Shown piece after piece: positions 43,841-52,818 of a DNA stretch of 64,000 bases. Source of the stretch: Chitinophaga sp. (lineage in GTDB: Bacteria; Bacteroidota; Bacteroidia; Chitinophagales; Chitinophagaceae); contig NZ_JAFAIX010000009.1 in the NCBI RefSeq assembly GCF_019236475.1, positions 124,001-188,000 on the forward strand, in the 5' to 3' direction. The position numbers and the translations under genes were made by a program. The notes beneath the pieces are model-generated. The model had not been told where the DNA came from, searched no databases, and was given only the letters and a program-made list of their open reading frames with translations. The first letter of the stretch is position 1; each line of letters begins with the position of its first letter.

Positions 43841-46003
43841 TTATCTGGTTCTTTTATCTTCTTCTTCCAGTCCGGATTTCCGTTGGCGTCCGGGTTTTAC
43901 TTGATTATTTCCGAAGCGGTAGGCGACATTGATTCTTACCTGTCTGGATTCTTCCTTATTCACGGTGAGGATTTGTTGTCCTGCAAAGTGGCTGGAGAGG
44001 CGTGTGGTAAGGGTATTGAAAATATCGCTAACGGCCATGCCTGCACTGATTTTACCATTGGACCAGCTTTTTCTGATACCGCCATCTGCGCTGCCTTGGC
44101 CTTTACTATGGAAATAGGCTTGTATAATGGAAGGTGAATACCAGGAGAAGGCTAGTTCGGCCTGCCAGTCGTGCCCCAGGTTGAAACGCTGCCGGAGATT
44201 ACAATTGACCGTATAGGCATCGAGTACCACGTGTCTCCCTAAACCATAATCTCCCTGGTATTTAGCATAATAGGCGCCTGTGTTGATAAATATTTCATAC
44301 CAGTGGAAACGATGATTATAGCTGGCTGTCAGGCTAACTAAATGCTTACTGGCAAGATTTTCTTTCGTAATAAAGGTGCGGGATTGTTGGGTAGTATCCG
44401 TAATGGTGGCAAAGATATCTTTTATGTAGCTGAAATCTGCTACCAGCAATAGTTGTTGAAACCCTAACCAGGAAATGCTGATGCTATGGGTATACTGCGG
44501 CTTTAGATGAATGTTACCTTTCTGGTAAGTATAGTCATCCAGTTTAAATTCGAAAGGATTTAGGTCCCGATAGGCAGGACGGTCTATCCGATAGCTGTAA
44601 TTCAATGTCCATTGGGATTTCGAATGTTTGTTGAAGGCCAAAGATAGGCTGGGAAATAGTTTTAAGGAATGCAACTGAAAGGTGGAATCATATTCCCGGA
44701 AGCTGCCATGTTGATATTGAAATCCCCGGGAATTTCCTTTACTGTTGGTTTGTTCTGCGCGTAGGCCCGCTTGTAGTGTCAGGTCTTTAAATCGTTGTTG
44801 CCAGGTAAAGTAAAGTGCATTGATATTTTCTGTATACCGGAAGTGGTTACTGCGGGCGCTGTCGGGGATTTCCTGTTCTTGGAGCACATCTGCTTGCCTG
44901 AAATTATTGTCTGTCTGTACCACGGCGGTTTTGGCGCCAAATCCCAGTTTGGTTTTCTTGTATTGTTTTTCGTAGTCAGTTTTAAAGCTGTAGATATGAA
45001 TGGTGGCAGGAGAGTAGATGCGATAAATATTACTATCGATGATGGTTTGCGTGTGTGGATCTATGTAAATATTGGGTTGTACCTGCACGCCATCTGTGTT
45101 ATACATACCCAAATCCGCATCTGTACTCCATTCTATCCCTTTATTGGTATAACGGTAATTCAGATTGGCATTCAATGAATTTCGTTTATTGTTGGATTCA
45201 CTATTACCCAACAATATTTTGTCTGGTAAACCGGTAGCGCGCTGTATGATATTGGTATTGGCAGCAGTCCACATTTGTTTGTTTGTCAATAAACCTGTAA
45301 TCATCAATCCCAGTGATTTTTTATTATTGATGGTGTAATCCATACCTGTAAATAGGTGATGGGCGCGGCTATTCACGCGTATGTTTGTATGTTGATCAAA
45401 CACGGTATCCGTGATAGATCGGAGCATACTATTTTGCGCATCAAAGTTGCCTGTACTAACATTATAATTAGTATAGCTATTGAGCTTTTTGTTACGATAA
45501 TTCAAAGAAAAACCTGCATTATATTTTGGATATACGCCGAAAGTTGCGCCAGTATTGATTCCTCCGTTAGTACCCAGGTTTTTATTTTTTTTGAATTGGA
45601 GGTTAATAATACCGGCGTTTCCGGCGGCATCGTATTTCGCAGAAGGGTGCATGATAATTTCGATGTTCGCGATTTGTGTTGCGGGCGTATTTTTCAGGAG
45701 TTCGGCGAGGTCTTTACCACGGAGTTATATTTGTCGGCCATTGGTGTAGATAGTGGTACCGTTTTTCCCCATCATGGTAATATTCCCATCGTTGTCCGCG
45801 GTCACTCCCGGTGCTTTGCGAAGCAGGTCTAGCGCGGTTTCTCCAGGTGCGATGATACTGTTTTTCACATGTAGGATAATTTTATCTGGCTGTATTTCGA
45901 TCATTGGTTTTTGTCCTTTTACAGTGACAGTTTTTAGGGTATCTTGACTGTATAGGAAGGTATTTGTCAATAACAGTAAGAAAGTGAGTAATTTGATTTT
46001 CAT
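43841..46003 (-). pseudogene. TonB-dependent-type outer-membrane beta-barrel protein with an in-frame stop
   Basis: Two frames, 45725-46003 and 43841-45652, are in the same phase and together make one 720-codon protein. The first has a signal peptide (to about residue 20) and a plug-like start (VTVKGQKPMIEI, ALDLLRKAPGVT). It ends TNGRQI then TAA at 45725-45727. The sequence after it, LRGKDLAELLKNTPA, is the normal plug continuation, so the TAA sits inside the plug and probably replaced a Gln codon such as CAA. The rest is a full OMP beta-barrel of the type found in small Bacteroidota receptors. As given the gene is interrupted, or there is a sequencing error. Confidence 0.85.
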
Positions 46004-46201
46004 AATTAAGGATTTTTATAAAACTCCGGGTTTGTAGCTAGGGGGTAAAATGAATTCAACCAAAGTGGGCGTAAGGCAGGTATATGGCTATTTTGCAGTG
46101 AAAATGCCGTTGGTAGTATAGGGAGACACGTTGGCCGTATAAATGCCGTGTTTCGTTGAAAATAGGTGTTAGGGTCTTTACGGGAATATTACATTTATGC
46201 T

Positions 46202-47194
46202 ATGAATAATAAGCTGCTCGTCGGACATATTATCTTCTGGCTTTTGATTGCGGGCATCCAGATATACACGATGATCTGGATGGGAGCCTCCAATGGAATT
46301 GCCCACTGGTTAACGGTTTTCTTATTGTACATCATTTCGTTTTATGTGAATCTGTTGGTTATCCTTCCAAAATGGGTACAGGAGCGTAAATGGAGCATCC
46401 TGGTAGGTGGATGGATCGCTATTATCCTGGTGGATATGATTGGGATGTTGTTGATCAACAAGTTGTATGGTTTTTATCAGAACGGCGATTGGCAATATAG
46501 AATCCTTAAATTCTTTTTCCAGGCTTGTTGGTTGCAGGGAATGCTGATACCATTGGCGGTGGCCTATCGGTTCGGGGTAGATTGGTTTCAGCATGATAGG
46601 ATACAACGACAACTAGAAAATCAACAATTAAAAACAGAGTTAGCTTTCCTGAAATCCCAGATCAATCCACATTTCTTTTTTAATACTTTGAATAGTATTT
46701 ATATCCTGGCCTATCAGCAGTCCGTAAAAACGGCAGATGCGGTCATGCGGTTATCTGATATCATGCAGTATATGTTATACGAAAGTAACCATGAAAAAGT
46801 GCCTGTGGTAAAGGAAGTAGATTACATCCGGCAGTTGATCGCTTTACAGGAGCTACGCATGACCAAACCCCTTTCGTTGAAGATGGATGTAACGGGAGCA
46901 GTGGAAGAGCGGATGATGTCTCCCTTAATCTTCATACCTTTTGTAGAGAATATTTTTAAACATGCGGTATTGGATGATCCTGGAGATCCAGTACAGATGC
47001 AATTGGATGTAGCGGAACATTCCTTAACTTTCTATAGTCGGAATAAAATCAATGTGGCATTGAAAGACAGAACCGGCGGAATAGGGTTGATAAACGCCCG
47101 CAGGCGGATGGAGTTGTTGTATCCGAAGCATCATCAGTTGCAGATACATAACGACGGAACTCATTTTGTTGTAAAACTGACTATAACTTGGTAA
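46202..47194 (+). CDS. LytS-type sensor histidine kinase
   Basis: A 330-residue kinase from the ATG at 46202. Four membrane helices (about 5-130) are followed by the His_kinase domain with LKSQINPHFFFNTLNSIY (His at the H-F-F) and a HATPase end with FVENIFKHAV. It pairs with the LytTR regulator 4 bases downstream. The membrane part probably senses an unknown cue. It is divergent from the broken outer-membrane gene, and this cell-envelope location suggests a link between them. Confidence 0.94.
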   Translation: MNNKLLVGHIIFWLLIAGIQIYTMIWMGASNGIAHWLTVFLLYIISFYVNLLVILPKWVQERKWSILVGGWIAIILVDMIGMLLINKLYGFYQNGDWQYRILKFFFQACWLQGMLIPLAVAYRFGVDWFQHDRIQRQLENQQLKTELAFLKSQINPHFFFNTLNSIYILAYQQSVKTADAVMRLSDIMQYMLYESNHEKVPVVKEVDYIRQLIALQELRMTKPLSLKMDVTGAVEERMMSPLIFIPFVENIFKHAVLDDPGDPVQMQLDVAEHSLTFYSRNKINVALKDRTGGIGLINARRRMELLYPKHHQLQIHNDGTHFVVKLTITW

Positions 47195-47198
47195 ATGT

Positions 47199-47918
47199 AT
47201 GAGGGTTTTGAAATGCATCGTTGTAGATGATGAACCGCTACCACTGGAGTTATTGCGGGATTATATCGGGAAGACACCATTTCTCGAACTGGCAGGCGTA
47301 TTCAGCAATCCGTTGGAAGCCTTGGCTGTGCTTAGGTCTCAGCCAGTGGATTTGGTATTCCTGGATATCCAGATGCCGGAGCTGAATGGGCTGCAACTAA
47401 CGGAATTGTTGGGGGACCATATTAAAGTAATTCTTACGACCGCTTATCGGGAGTTTGCGCTGGAAGGCTTTGAATTAAATGCCATTGATTATTTATTGAA
47501 ACCTATTTCTTTTGAACGGTTCCTGAAAGCGGCTACCAAAGCTTTACATGCGATCCCTTCTCCAGCAGAGGTGCCTGTTCTAGCGGTAGAAACAGCGGCG
47601 TTTATTTTTGTGAAAACAGCCTCCAAACTGCAAAAAGTAATACTAGAAGATATCCTGTACATTGAAGGGTTAAAAGAGTATGTAGCCATACATACTACTA
47701 ACGGGAAAGTGATTACCCTTCAAAATTTGAAGAAGCTGGAAGCTGCACTGCCAGCGAAGTCATTTATAAGGGTACATAAATCATTTATTGTAGCTATCAA
47801 TAAAATAGAATCCATTGAGCGTAATAGGATTTATATTAACGCGGCAGTGATACCGGTGGGAGATTTGTATAAAGAGGTGTTTAATTTGGAGATACAACGG
47901 AAGAGTATTTCTGGTTGA
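47199..47918 (+). CDS. LytTR-type response regulator
   Basis: A 239-residue response regulator. The receiver starts CIVVDDEPLPLELL, and the phospho-acceptor Asp is in DLVFLDIQMPELNG. The LytTR DNA-binding domain (from about residue 135) has ILYIEGLKEYVAIHT and FIRVHKSFIVAINKI. It follows the kinase by 4 bases and would be activated by it. Confidence 0.95.
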   Translation: MRVLKCIVVDDEPLPLELLRDYIGKTPFLELAGVFSNPLEALAVLRSQPVDLVFLDIQMPELNGLQLTELLGDHIKVILTTAYREFALEGFELNAIDYLLKPISFERFLKAATKALHAIPSPAEVPVLAVETAAFIFVKTASKLQKVILEDILYIEGLKEYVAIHTTNGKVITLQNLKKLEAALPAKSFIRVHKSFIVAINKIESIERNRIYINAAVIPVGDLYKEVFNLEIQRKSISG

Positions 47919-48022
47919 TATTTACGAGGGTCTATTTTTCATATAGCCATCTAAGTTAGATTATACTTATATTACGGTTATCTTTAATTCCGCAGTGTCT
48001 CCTATTTTTGAATTTTACATTT

Positions 48023-48523
48023 ATGAAACAACTATCCTTATTGCTTTTCTTTTGTGCCGTATTTGCTGTTTCTAGCCAGGCGCAACAATCTCAAAAGTTA
48101 CCTGCAGATCTGATGCAGTATTATATAGGTAAGTGGAAGGGGGAAGGTACTTTCTCTAATGGCAGACCCATCGCCTCCACCGTTACATTTCGTATGTCGC
48201 TGGATAGTGCGTGGTTGCAGAATGAGCATGTGGATGTGCCTCCCAATATCTATAAAGCCCTTTCTTTATGGGGAGTAGAAAAGGATGGAACCTTAATTGC
48301 TTTTACTTTTGATAATTTCCATGGCCATCGGCAATTCACTGCTAATTATTCGCAGGACAAGTTAATGTTAATGACTACAGGTACATTCCAAGGGGCGAAG
48401 CTCTATCAGCGTTTCGTTTATGAGAAATTATCTTTGGATGCTTTCAAAATGGCCTATGAAACAAGCTTGGATAGCGTAAAATGGAGAATGGGGGATACGC
48501 TTATTTACCATAGAATGATGTAG
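48023..48523 (+). CDS. Secreted protein of unknown function, 166 residues
   Basis: A signal peptide (to about residue 21, AVSSQAQ) is followed by a 145-residue beta-rich domain beginning LMQYYIGKWKGEGTFSNG and with repeated strands. This resembles a lipocalin-like or DUF1579-like heme/lipid-binding barrel, although I cannot confirm it. A -7 element TATTTTTG lies at 48003-48010 just upstream and a strong terminator follows, so it is a single-gene unit. Confidence 0.75.
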   Translation: MKQLSLLLFFCAVFAVSSQAQQSQKLPADLMQYYIGKWKGEGTFSNGRPIASTVTFRMSLDSAWLQNEHVDVPPNIYKALSLWGVEKDGTLIAFTFDNFHGHRQFTANYSQDKLMLMTTGTFQGAKLYQRFVYEKLSLDAFKMAYETSLDSVKWRMGDTLIYHRMM

Positions 48524-48576
48524 TAATATATTTACGGGGGAAATAAATAATTTTAGCCAGGAAATACGGCATTAGT

Positions 48577-48607
48577 AAAGGTTGTAAGGAAACTTACAGC
48601 CTTTTTT
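48577..48607 (+). terminator. Rho-independent terminator with GAAA loop
   Basis: A 12-bp stem (AAAGGTTGTAAG and CTTACAGCCTTT, one G-U pair) with a GAAA tetraloop and a T run. It ends the gene that stops at 48523 and lies just before the ArsR operator region. Confidence 0.88.
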
Positions 48608-48633
48608 GTGCCCGAAACTAAAAATAAAATTGC

Positions 48634-48676
48634 GCAGTCAAATAACTGCACGTATATTTGCAGTCAAATAGCTGCA
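48634..48676 (+). promoter_or_regulatory. Tandem operator of the ArsR-type regulator
   Basis: Two near-identical 17-base repeats, GCAGTCAAATAACTGCA (48634-48650) and GCAGTCAAATAGCTGCA (48660-48676), repeat every 26 bases. Each has GCAG/CTGC-type dyad symmetry. The second ends 3 bases before the regulator start codon, so binding would block its own expression. Confidence 0.7.
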
Positions 48677-48679
48677 CAA

Positions 48680-49018
48680 ATGAAGATTCGTAGAGATGTC
48701 TTTCATGCCCTAGCCGACCCAACCCGGAGGGTTATATTGAGCCTGGTGGCCCTCCAATCAATGACGCCTGGCGCCATTGCTGAACAGTTTGATTCGACGA
48801 GGCAGACCATTTCAAAGCATATTCAAATCTTAACTGAATGTGAATTATTGAAGCAAACGCAATCGGGGAGAGAAATATATTATCATCTCAACTTGAGCAA
48901 ATTAAAAGAAGTAGGAGATTGGCTGGCCCCATACCGGAAAATGTGGGAGGGTAGATTTGATGCAATAGAGGATTTATTGGATGAAATGCAAACGGGAAAA
49001 ACAAAACGTAAAAAGTAG
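48680..49018 (+). CDS. ArsR-family (AHSA1-linked) transcriptional regulator
   Basis: A 112-residue winged-helix protein from the ATG at 48680 (MKIRRDVFHALAD). The HTH reads PTRRVILSLVALQSMTPGAI and DSTRQTISKHIQILTE. There is no metal-binding CxC motif, so it belongs to the ArsR-like group that controls AHSA1/VOC genes rather than a metal sensor. It heads a three-gene unit and has a tandem operator directly upstream. Confidence 0.93.
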   Translation: MKIRRDVFHALADPTRRVILSLVALQSMTPGAIAEQFDSTRQTISKHIQILTECELLKQTQSGREIYYHLNLSKLKEVGDWLAPYRKMWEGRFDAIEDLLDEMQTGKTKRKK

Positions 49019-49045
49019 TTCAACATTAACCTAAACATCAATTAT

Positions 49046-49471
49046 ATGAAAACACAAGTGTATCCTTGTCTCTGGTTTGACGGTCAGGCCAGAGCCGCTG
49101 CAGACTTTTATTGTTCCATTTTTCCTAATTCAAGCATTATTAATGATACAGGAATGGTGGTAAATTTTGAACTTAATGGACAATTTTATATGGGACTTAA
49201 TGGTGGTGATAACTTTAAGTTTAACGAGGCCGTTTCATTCGTGATCCCTTGTAAAGACCAGGCGGAGATAGATCATTATTGGTACAAACTGACTGCCAAT
49301 GGTGGTGCAGAAGGCAGATGCGGATGGTGTAAAGATAAGTTTGGATTGTCTTGGCAGGTAGTACCTACCATCCTAAATGAATTGATGTCGAGTCCTGAAA
49401 AAGGGCAACGTGTTGTGCAGGCATTCATGCAAATGCGGAAATTTGATATTGAAGCGCTGCAGCAAGCCTAA
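49046..49471 (+). CDS. VOC-family (PhnB/3-demethylubiquinone-like) protein
   Basis: A 141-residue protein of the PhnB group of the VOC superfamily: VYPCLWFDGQARAAADFYCSIFP at the start and CGWCKDKFGLSWQVVP near residue 98. The fold binds metal and often acts in resistance or small-molecule modification; no function is proven. It lies between the ArsR regulator and the AHSA1-type gene, as often seen. Confidence 0.9.
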   Translation: MKTQVYPCLWFDGQARAAADFYCSIFPNSSIINDTGMVVNFELNGQFYMGLNGGDNFKFNEAVSFVIPCKDQAEIDHYWYKLTANGGAEGRCGWCKDKFGLSWQVVPTILNELMSSPEKGQRVVQAFMQMRKFDIEALQQA

Positions 49472-49506
49472 ATACAGTATTGTTCTTACCTAATTTGCAC
49501 GCAATC

Positions 49507-49983
49507 ATGGCAAAACAAGTCGAAGTTACCAGAACATTTAATGCACCAGTTGAAATGGTTTGGAAAGTCTGGACAGAACCGGAGCTTGTTAAGCGCTGGT
49601 GGGGGCCTAAGCATTTTACGTCGCCTGTTGCGAGACTGGATTTTCGAGAGGGTGGAAAATCCATTGTTAGCATGAAAGCGCCGAAGGAAATGGGTGGCCA
49701 AGAATACTACTCCATCTGGGAATACAAAAAAATTGTTCCCTTCAACACCATAGAGTTTGTTCAAAGTTTATCTGATAACGACGGTAATAAAACAGATCCT
49801 ACGAAAGTAGGTATGCCTGCTGATTTTCCGATAGACATTAGGACTGTGGTTACTTTTAGAGCAATCGCGGAGGATAAAACGGAGATGACCGTTACGGAAT
49901 ACGCTGCGTTTGGAACCATTAGTGAATTTGCGCAAATTGGTTTGGAACAGAGTATGGAAAAGATGGTGGCTATTTTTAGTTGA
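49507..49983 (+). CDS. SRPBCC (AHSA1-type) ligand-binding protein
   Basis: A 158-residue protein from the ATG at 49507 (MAKQVEVTRTFNAP). VWKVWTEPELVKRWWGPK is the classic AHSA1 opening, with beta-sheet and a closing helix that ends SMEKMVAIF. It has a hydrophobic pocket for an unknown ligand. It completes the ArsR-VOC-SRPBCC cassette. Confidence 0.93.
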   Translation: MAKQVEVTRTFNAPVEMVWKVWTEPELVKRWWGPKHFTSPVARLDFREGGKSIVSMKAPKEMGGQEYYSIWEYKKIVPFNTIEFVQSLSDNDGNKTDPTKVGMPADFPIDIRTVVTFRAIAEDKTEMTVTEYAAFGTISEFAQIGLEQSMEKMVAIFS

Positions 49984-49998
49984 TATGGCTGCAAAATA

Positions 49999-50032
49999 AT
50001 AAAGCCTTCCAGCTATTGCTGGAAGGCTTTAT
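49999..50032. terminator. Bidirectional terminator
   Basis: A perfect 13-bp stem (AAAGCCTTCCAGC and complement) with a TATT loop, extending into flanking A and T runs. It lies between the SRPBCC gene (+) and the VOC gene (-). Confidence 0.88.
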
Positions 50033-50045
50033 GCAATAATGCTTT

Positions 50046-50414
50046 TTATTCTTCTACAGTCCAAACCGCCAGTTCATAACCATCGGGGTCCGCGAAGTGG
50101 AAGCGTCTACCACCAGGGAATTGGAAGATATCTTTCACAATAGTGCCGCCTGCCGCAATCACCTTGTTTTTGGTAGTCTCCAGATCGTTGGAGTAAAGTA
50201 CTACTAGCATACTACCTTTCACTGGTTTCCCTGGCATGAATCCGCCATCCACATGATCTCCTCCAAATGCCGTATAGTCGGGGCCGTAGTCAGTGAACTC
50301 CCAGCCAAAACTGCTGGAATAAAATTTCTTGGCGCGCTCGAGGTTTTCGGAGAGAAACTCGATATACTGTACCTGTTCGTGTTTGTATTTAGTTTGGGCC
50401 AGATTGGATGACAT
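50046..50414 (-). CDS. VOC-family protein
   Basis: A 122-residue VOC (glyoxalase-like) protein. VQYIEFLSENLERAKKFYSSSFGWEF is one beta-alpha unit and the C-terminal GGRRFHFADPDGYELAVW is the closing metal-site unit. The likely metal residues are Glu19 and Glu near the end. It is a single gene, convergent to the ArsR cassette. Confidence 0.9.
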   Translation of the reverse strand: MSSNLAQTKYKHEQVQYIEFLSENLERAKKFYSSSFGWEFTDYGPDYTAFGGDHVDGGFMPGKPVKGSMLVVLYSNDLETTKNKVIAAGGTIVKDIFQFPGGRRFHFADPDGYELAVWTVEE

Positions 50415-50512
50415 AAGAATATTTGATTTTTTGCGAAGGTATTAAATTGGGGGTATTTGTCAGTTGGATTAGGTGAAAAAAACTTGAAGATTAATGACAT
50501 TGATAAAATGGG

Positions 50513-50544
50513 AAATGGATGTGGGTTTTGCCACGTCCATTTTT
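50513..50544 (+). terminator. Orphan rho-independent terminator
   Basis: A 12-bp stem (AAATGGATGTGG and CCACGTCCATTT, one G-U pair) with a GTTTTG loop and a T run reading on the + strand. No + strand gene ends near it; the nearest upstream gene is the minus VOC gene. It may end a short RNA or act as an attenuator for the hydrolase gene downstream. Confidence 0.6.
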
Positions 50545-50762
50545 GTATTTAGCGTAGGATTCCTGATGTTCTGTGTTAAACTATCATTATCTACGTTGCT
50601 GTTGACTCAGCAGCAATTTCCTTGCACTTCAGTTTCTTCTTATCATAATTCTACGAAATGTCGTAATAATCATATTGATCAAATTGATTATAAATATTTG
50701 ATTATCAAATAATTGTGTATGGGCATCTGATTTGTCTCTACGGGGCCAAAATATTATTACAG
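50545..50762. other. Intergenic region before the isochorismatase-like gene
   Basis: About 218 AT-rich bases. I see no good promoter of either the TAnnTTTG or sigma-54 (GG-N10-GC) type. The closest match to a sigma-54 site, near 50720, is poor. Confidence 0.4.
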
Positions 50763-51395
50763 ATGAAACCATCTACCAACTTATTGTCTCCAGACAATCA
50801 TGCATTGATCTTGATCGATTTTGAAGGCCAAATGGGCTTTGCCACAAAAAGTATTGCTATAAGTGAGCTAAGAACCAATGCTGCCATTATAGCTGGTGCT
50901 TCCAGGATATTTAATGTTCCCACCATTGTGACAACAGTAGCGGAGCAATCTTTTTCTGGTCCTGTATTTCCGGAGATCGAAGAATTCTATCCACAGGCTA
51001 CATCAGGTTATATTGATCGTACCACTATGAATACTTGGGAAGATGAAGCTGCTTACAAAGCTATTGTAGGAAAAGGAAAAAAGAAACTGGTCATGGCTGG
51101 CTTGTGGACAGGTGTTTGCATTGTAGGTCCTGCTTTGTCAGCTCTGGAGGAAGGTTATGATGTATATGTCATCACTGATGCCTGTGGTGATGTGAGTGCA
51201 GAAGCACATGAGCGCTCTGTTCAAAGAATGATACATACTGGTATTAAACCAATGACTTCCATTCAGTACTTGCTGGAACTTCAGCGTGACTGGGCCCGTC
51301 AGGAAACCTATATGGCTGTTACTGACCTGATGAAAAAATACGGAGGCGCTTATGGCCTTGGTATCCATTATGCCCACAATATGCTGCAACACTAA
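50763..51395 (+). CDS. Isochorismatase-family (YcaC-like) hydrolase
   Basis: A 210-residue cysteine hydrolase from the ATG at 50763. The catalytic triad can be read as Asp in LILIDFEGQM, Lys in KKKLVMAGLW, and Cys in TGVCIVGPA. The whole fits the YcaC group, which cleaves small amides or acts as a nicotinamidase-like enzyme. It starts the + strand cluster that runs to 60.8 kb. Confidence 0.92.
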   Translation: MKPSTNLLSPDNHALILIDFEGQMGFATKSIAISELRTNAAIIAGASRIFNVPTIVTTVAEQSFSGPVFPEIEEFYPQATSGYIDRTTMNTWEDEAAYKAIVGKGKKKLVMAGLWTGVCIVGPALSALEEGYDVYVITDACGDVSAEAHERSVQRMIHTGIKPMTSIQYLLELQRDWARQETYMAVTDLMKKYGGAYGLGIHYAHNMLQH

Positions 51396-51419
51396 GTTCA
51401 CCGATTAATCCCATTCCAT

Positions 51420-52808
51420 TTGCCTACTAATCGCCTCCCTAGTCTCATTCGGTACGCTATCCTTATGATAGCCTTCCTGACATCAGCCCGGATGAACGGA
51501 CAAAGCTTCAAGCTGATGCGCTTTGATGAAGACAATGCTTACCTCAAGGATTCCTCGAGGAATCTTTACAGGGAAATAAAATACACCCGTTTATCAAAGC
51601 GCGACAGCAGTTATGTTTCATTTGGTGGCTCCGCCAGACTGGAATATGTTGACTTCAATAATGAAGACTGGGGTAGGCGGGGCATTGGACATAACGGTTT
51701 TTTGTTGCAGCGTTACGACGTGCATGCTGACCTGCATCTGAATGACAGGTTTCGCATTTTCGCACAGATCAGAAGCGCATGGGAAACCGGAAGGAAGACT
51801 GGTCCACGGCCCATCGACGAAGACAGGTTGAATGTACAGAACCTCTTCCTCGATGCAGCCATTATCAGAAAAAAAGATCAGGCACTCCTGCTCCGCCTAG
51901 GCCGGCAAGAGCTTGACTATGGCAGTGGGAGACTGATCTCCGTGCGAGAAGGGCCCAATCTCAGATTGTATTTCGATGGGGTAAAACTTATGTACAGCAC
52001 TCGCAATTGGACTATCGATGGAATTGTGATGATGGGAGACACCAGCTTCCCGGGCGGATTAGATAACAAGATGAGCAAGGAAATAAACCTCTGGGGCGTA
52101 TACAGTAAAATGACTGTTCCCACGCTTCCCAATATAGACCTCTATTATATCGGTATCAGGCGCGATAAGTCGGTATTTGAGGAAGGGAGCCAAAACGAAT
52201 TGCGTCACACTGTTGGCACAAGAGTTTGGAAATATCAAAGTGGTTTTACCTACAACCTGGAGGCAGCCTGGCAGTTCGGATCTTTCGGCAATGGTAATAT
52301 TAACGCATGGACAACTTCTGTGGAAGCTGGTTATCTCTTTCAGCATATCAAAGGCAAGCCATCTCTCAATCTAAGAAATGATTATATCTCTGGGGATCGG
52401 AAAAGAGGGGACGGAGATCTTCAGTCTTTCAATCCGATCTATCCGAAAGGAGGTTATTTCGGATTTAGTCCGCAGATAGGGCCAGTAAACCTGATAGACA
52501 TTCATCCATATGCCACCATCCATATCGGCAAGAAAATACTGGCAGGGGCCGATGTTGTAATGAACTGGCGTTACTCCACACAGGACGGCCTTTATAGGCC
52601 TGGCGGAACGTTTAATCTCCCTGGCTCGGTATCATTGAAAAAATATATCGGTACAGGCTATCTCGCCAGTATTGTATACAGCATGAACAACTTCGTTTCT
52701 CTCAACTGCGGGTTACAGTATTTCAGGGTGGGCGCCTTTATAAAAGACGTAGTTCCCTCCCCGAAGGACGGTGTGTTCTTCAACACCAGGCTTAGTTTCA
52801 AATTTTAA
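51420..52808 (+). CDS. Alginate-export-family outer-membrane porin
   Basis: A 462-residue beta-barrel protein from a TTG at 51420, which keeps a full basic/hydrophobic signal peptide; an ATG at 51465 is the alternative and loses its basic end. YVSFGGSARLEYVDF, RFRIFAQIRSAWETG and LDAAIIRKKDQALLLRLGRQELDYGSGRL are typical of the alginate_exp group. The barrel ends with an F. It lies 24 bases after the hydrolase and 10 bases before the M17-N gene. Confidence 0.88.
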   Translation: MPTNRLPSLIRYAILMIAFLTSARMNGQSFKLMRFDEDNAYLKDSSRNLYREIKYTRLSKRDSSYVSFGGSARLEYVDFNNEDWGRRGIGHNGFLLQRYDVHADLHLNDRFRIFAQIRSAWETGRKTGPRPIDEDRLNVQNLFLDAAIIRKKDQALLLRLGRQELDYGSGRLISVREGPNLRLYFDGVKLMYSTRNWTIDGIVMMGDTSFPGGLDNKMSKEINLWGVYSKMTVPTLPNIDLYYIGIRRDKSVFEEGSQNELRHTVGTRVWKYQSGFTYNLEAAWQFGSFGNGNINAWTTSVEAGYLFQHIKGKPSLNLRNDYISGDRKRGDGDLQSFNPIYPKGGYFGFSPQIGPVNLIDIHPYATIHIGKKILAGADVVMNWRYSTQDGLYRPGGTFNLPGSVSLKKYIGTGYLASIVYSMNNFVSLNCGLQYFRVGAFIKDVVPSPKDGVFFNTRLSFKF

Positions 52809-52818
52809 AAAAAGAAAA

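Noticed and set aside
43811..43845. Short GATAACAC hairpin at the 3' end of the split receptor gene
   Set aside because: Only eight pairs, a long loop and no T run.
50494..50712. 72-residue + strand frame in the intergenic region
   Set aside because: It spans a clear terminator hairpin and has no start signal; it looks like a chance frame.
50720..50745. Possible sigma-54 promoter
   Set aside because: The GG and GC doublets do not align at the required spacing.
50715..50762. Upstream extension of the isochorismatase-like gene
   Set aside because: The family start is MKPSTN at 50763; the upstream part has no matching sequence.
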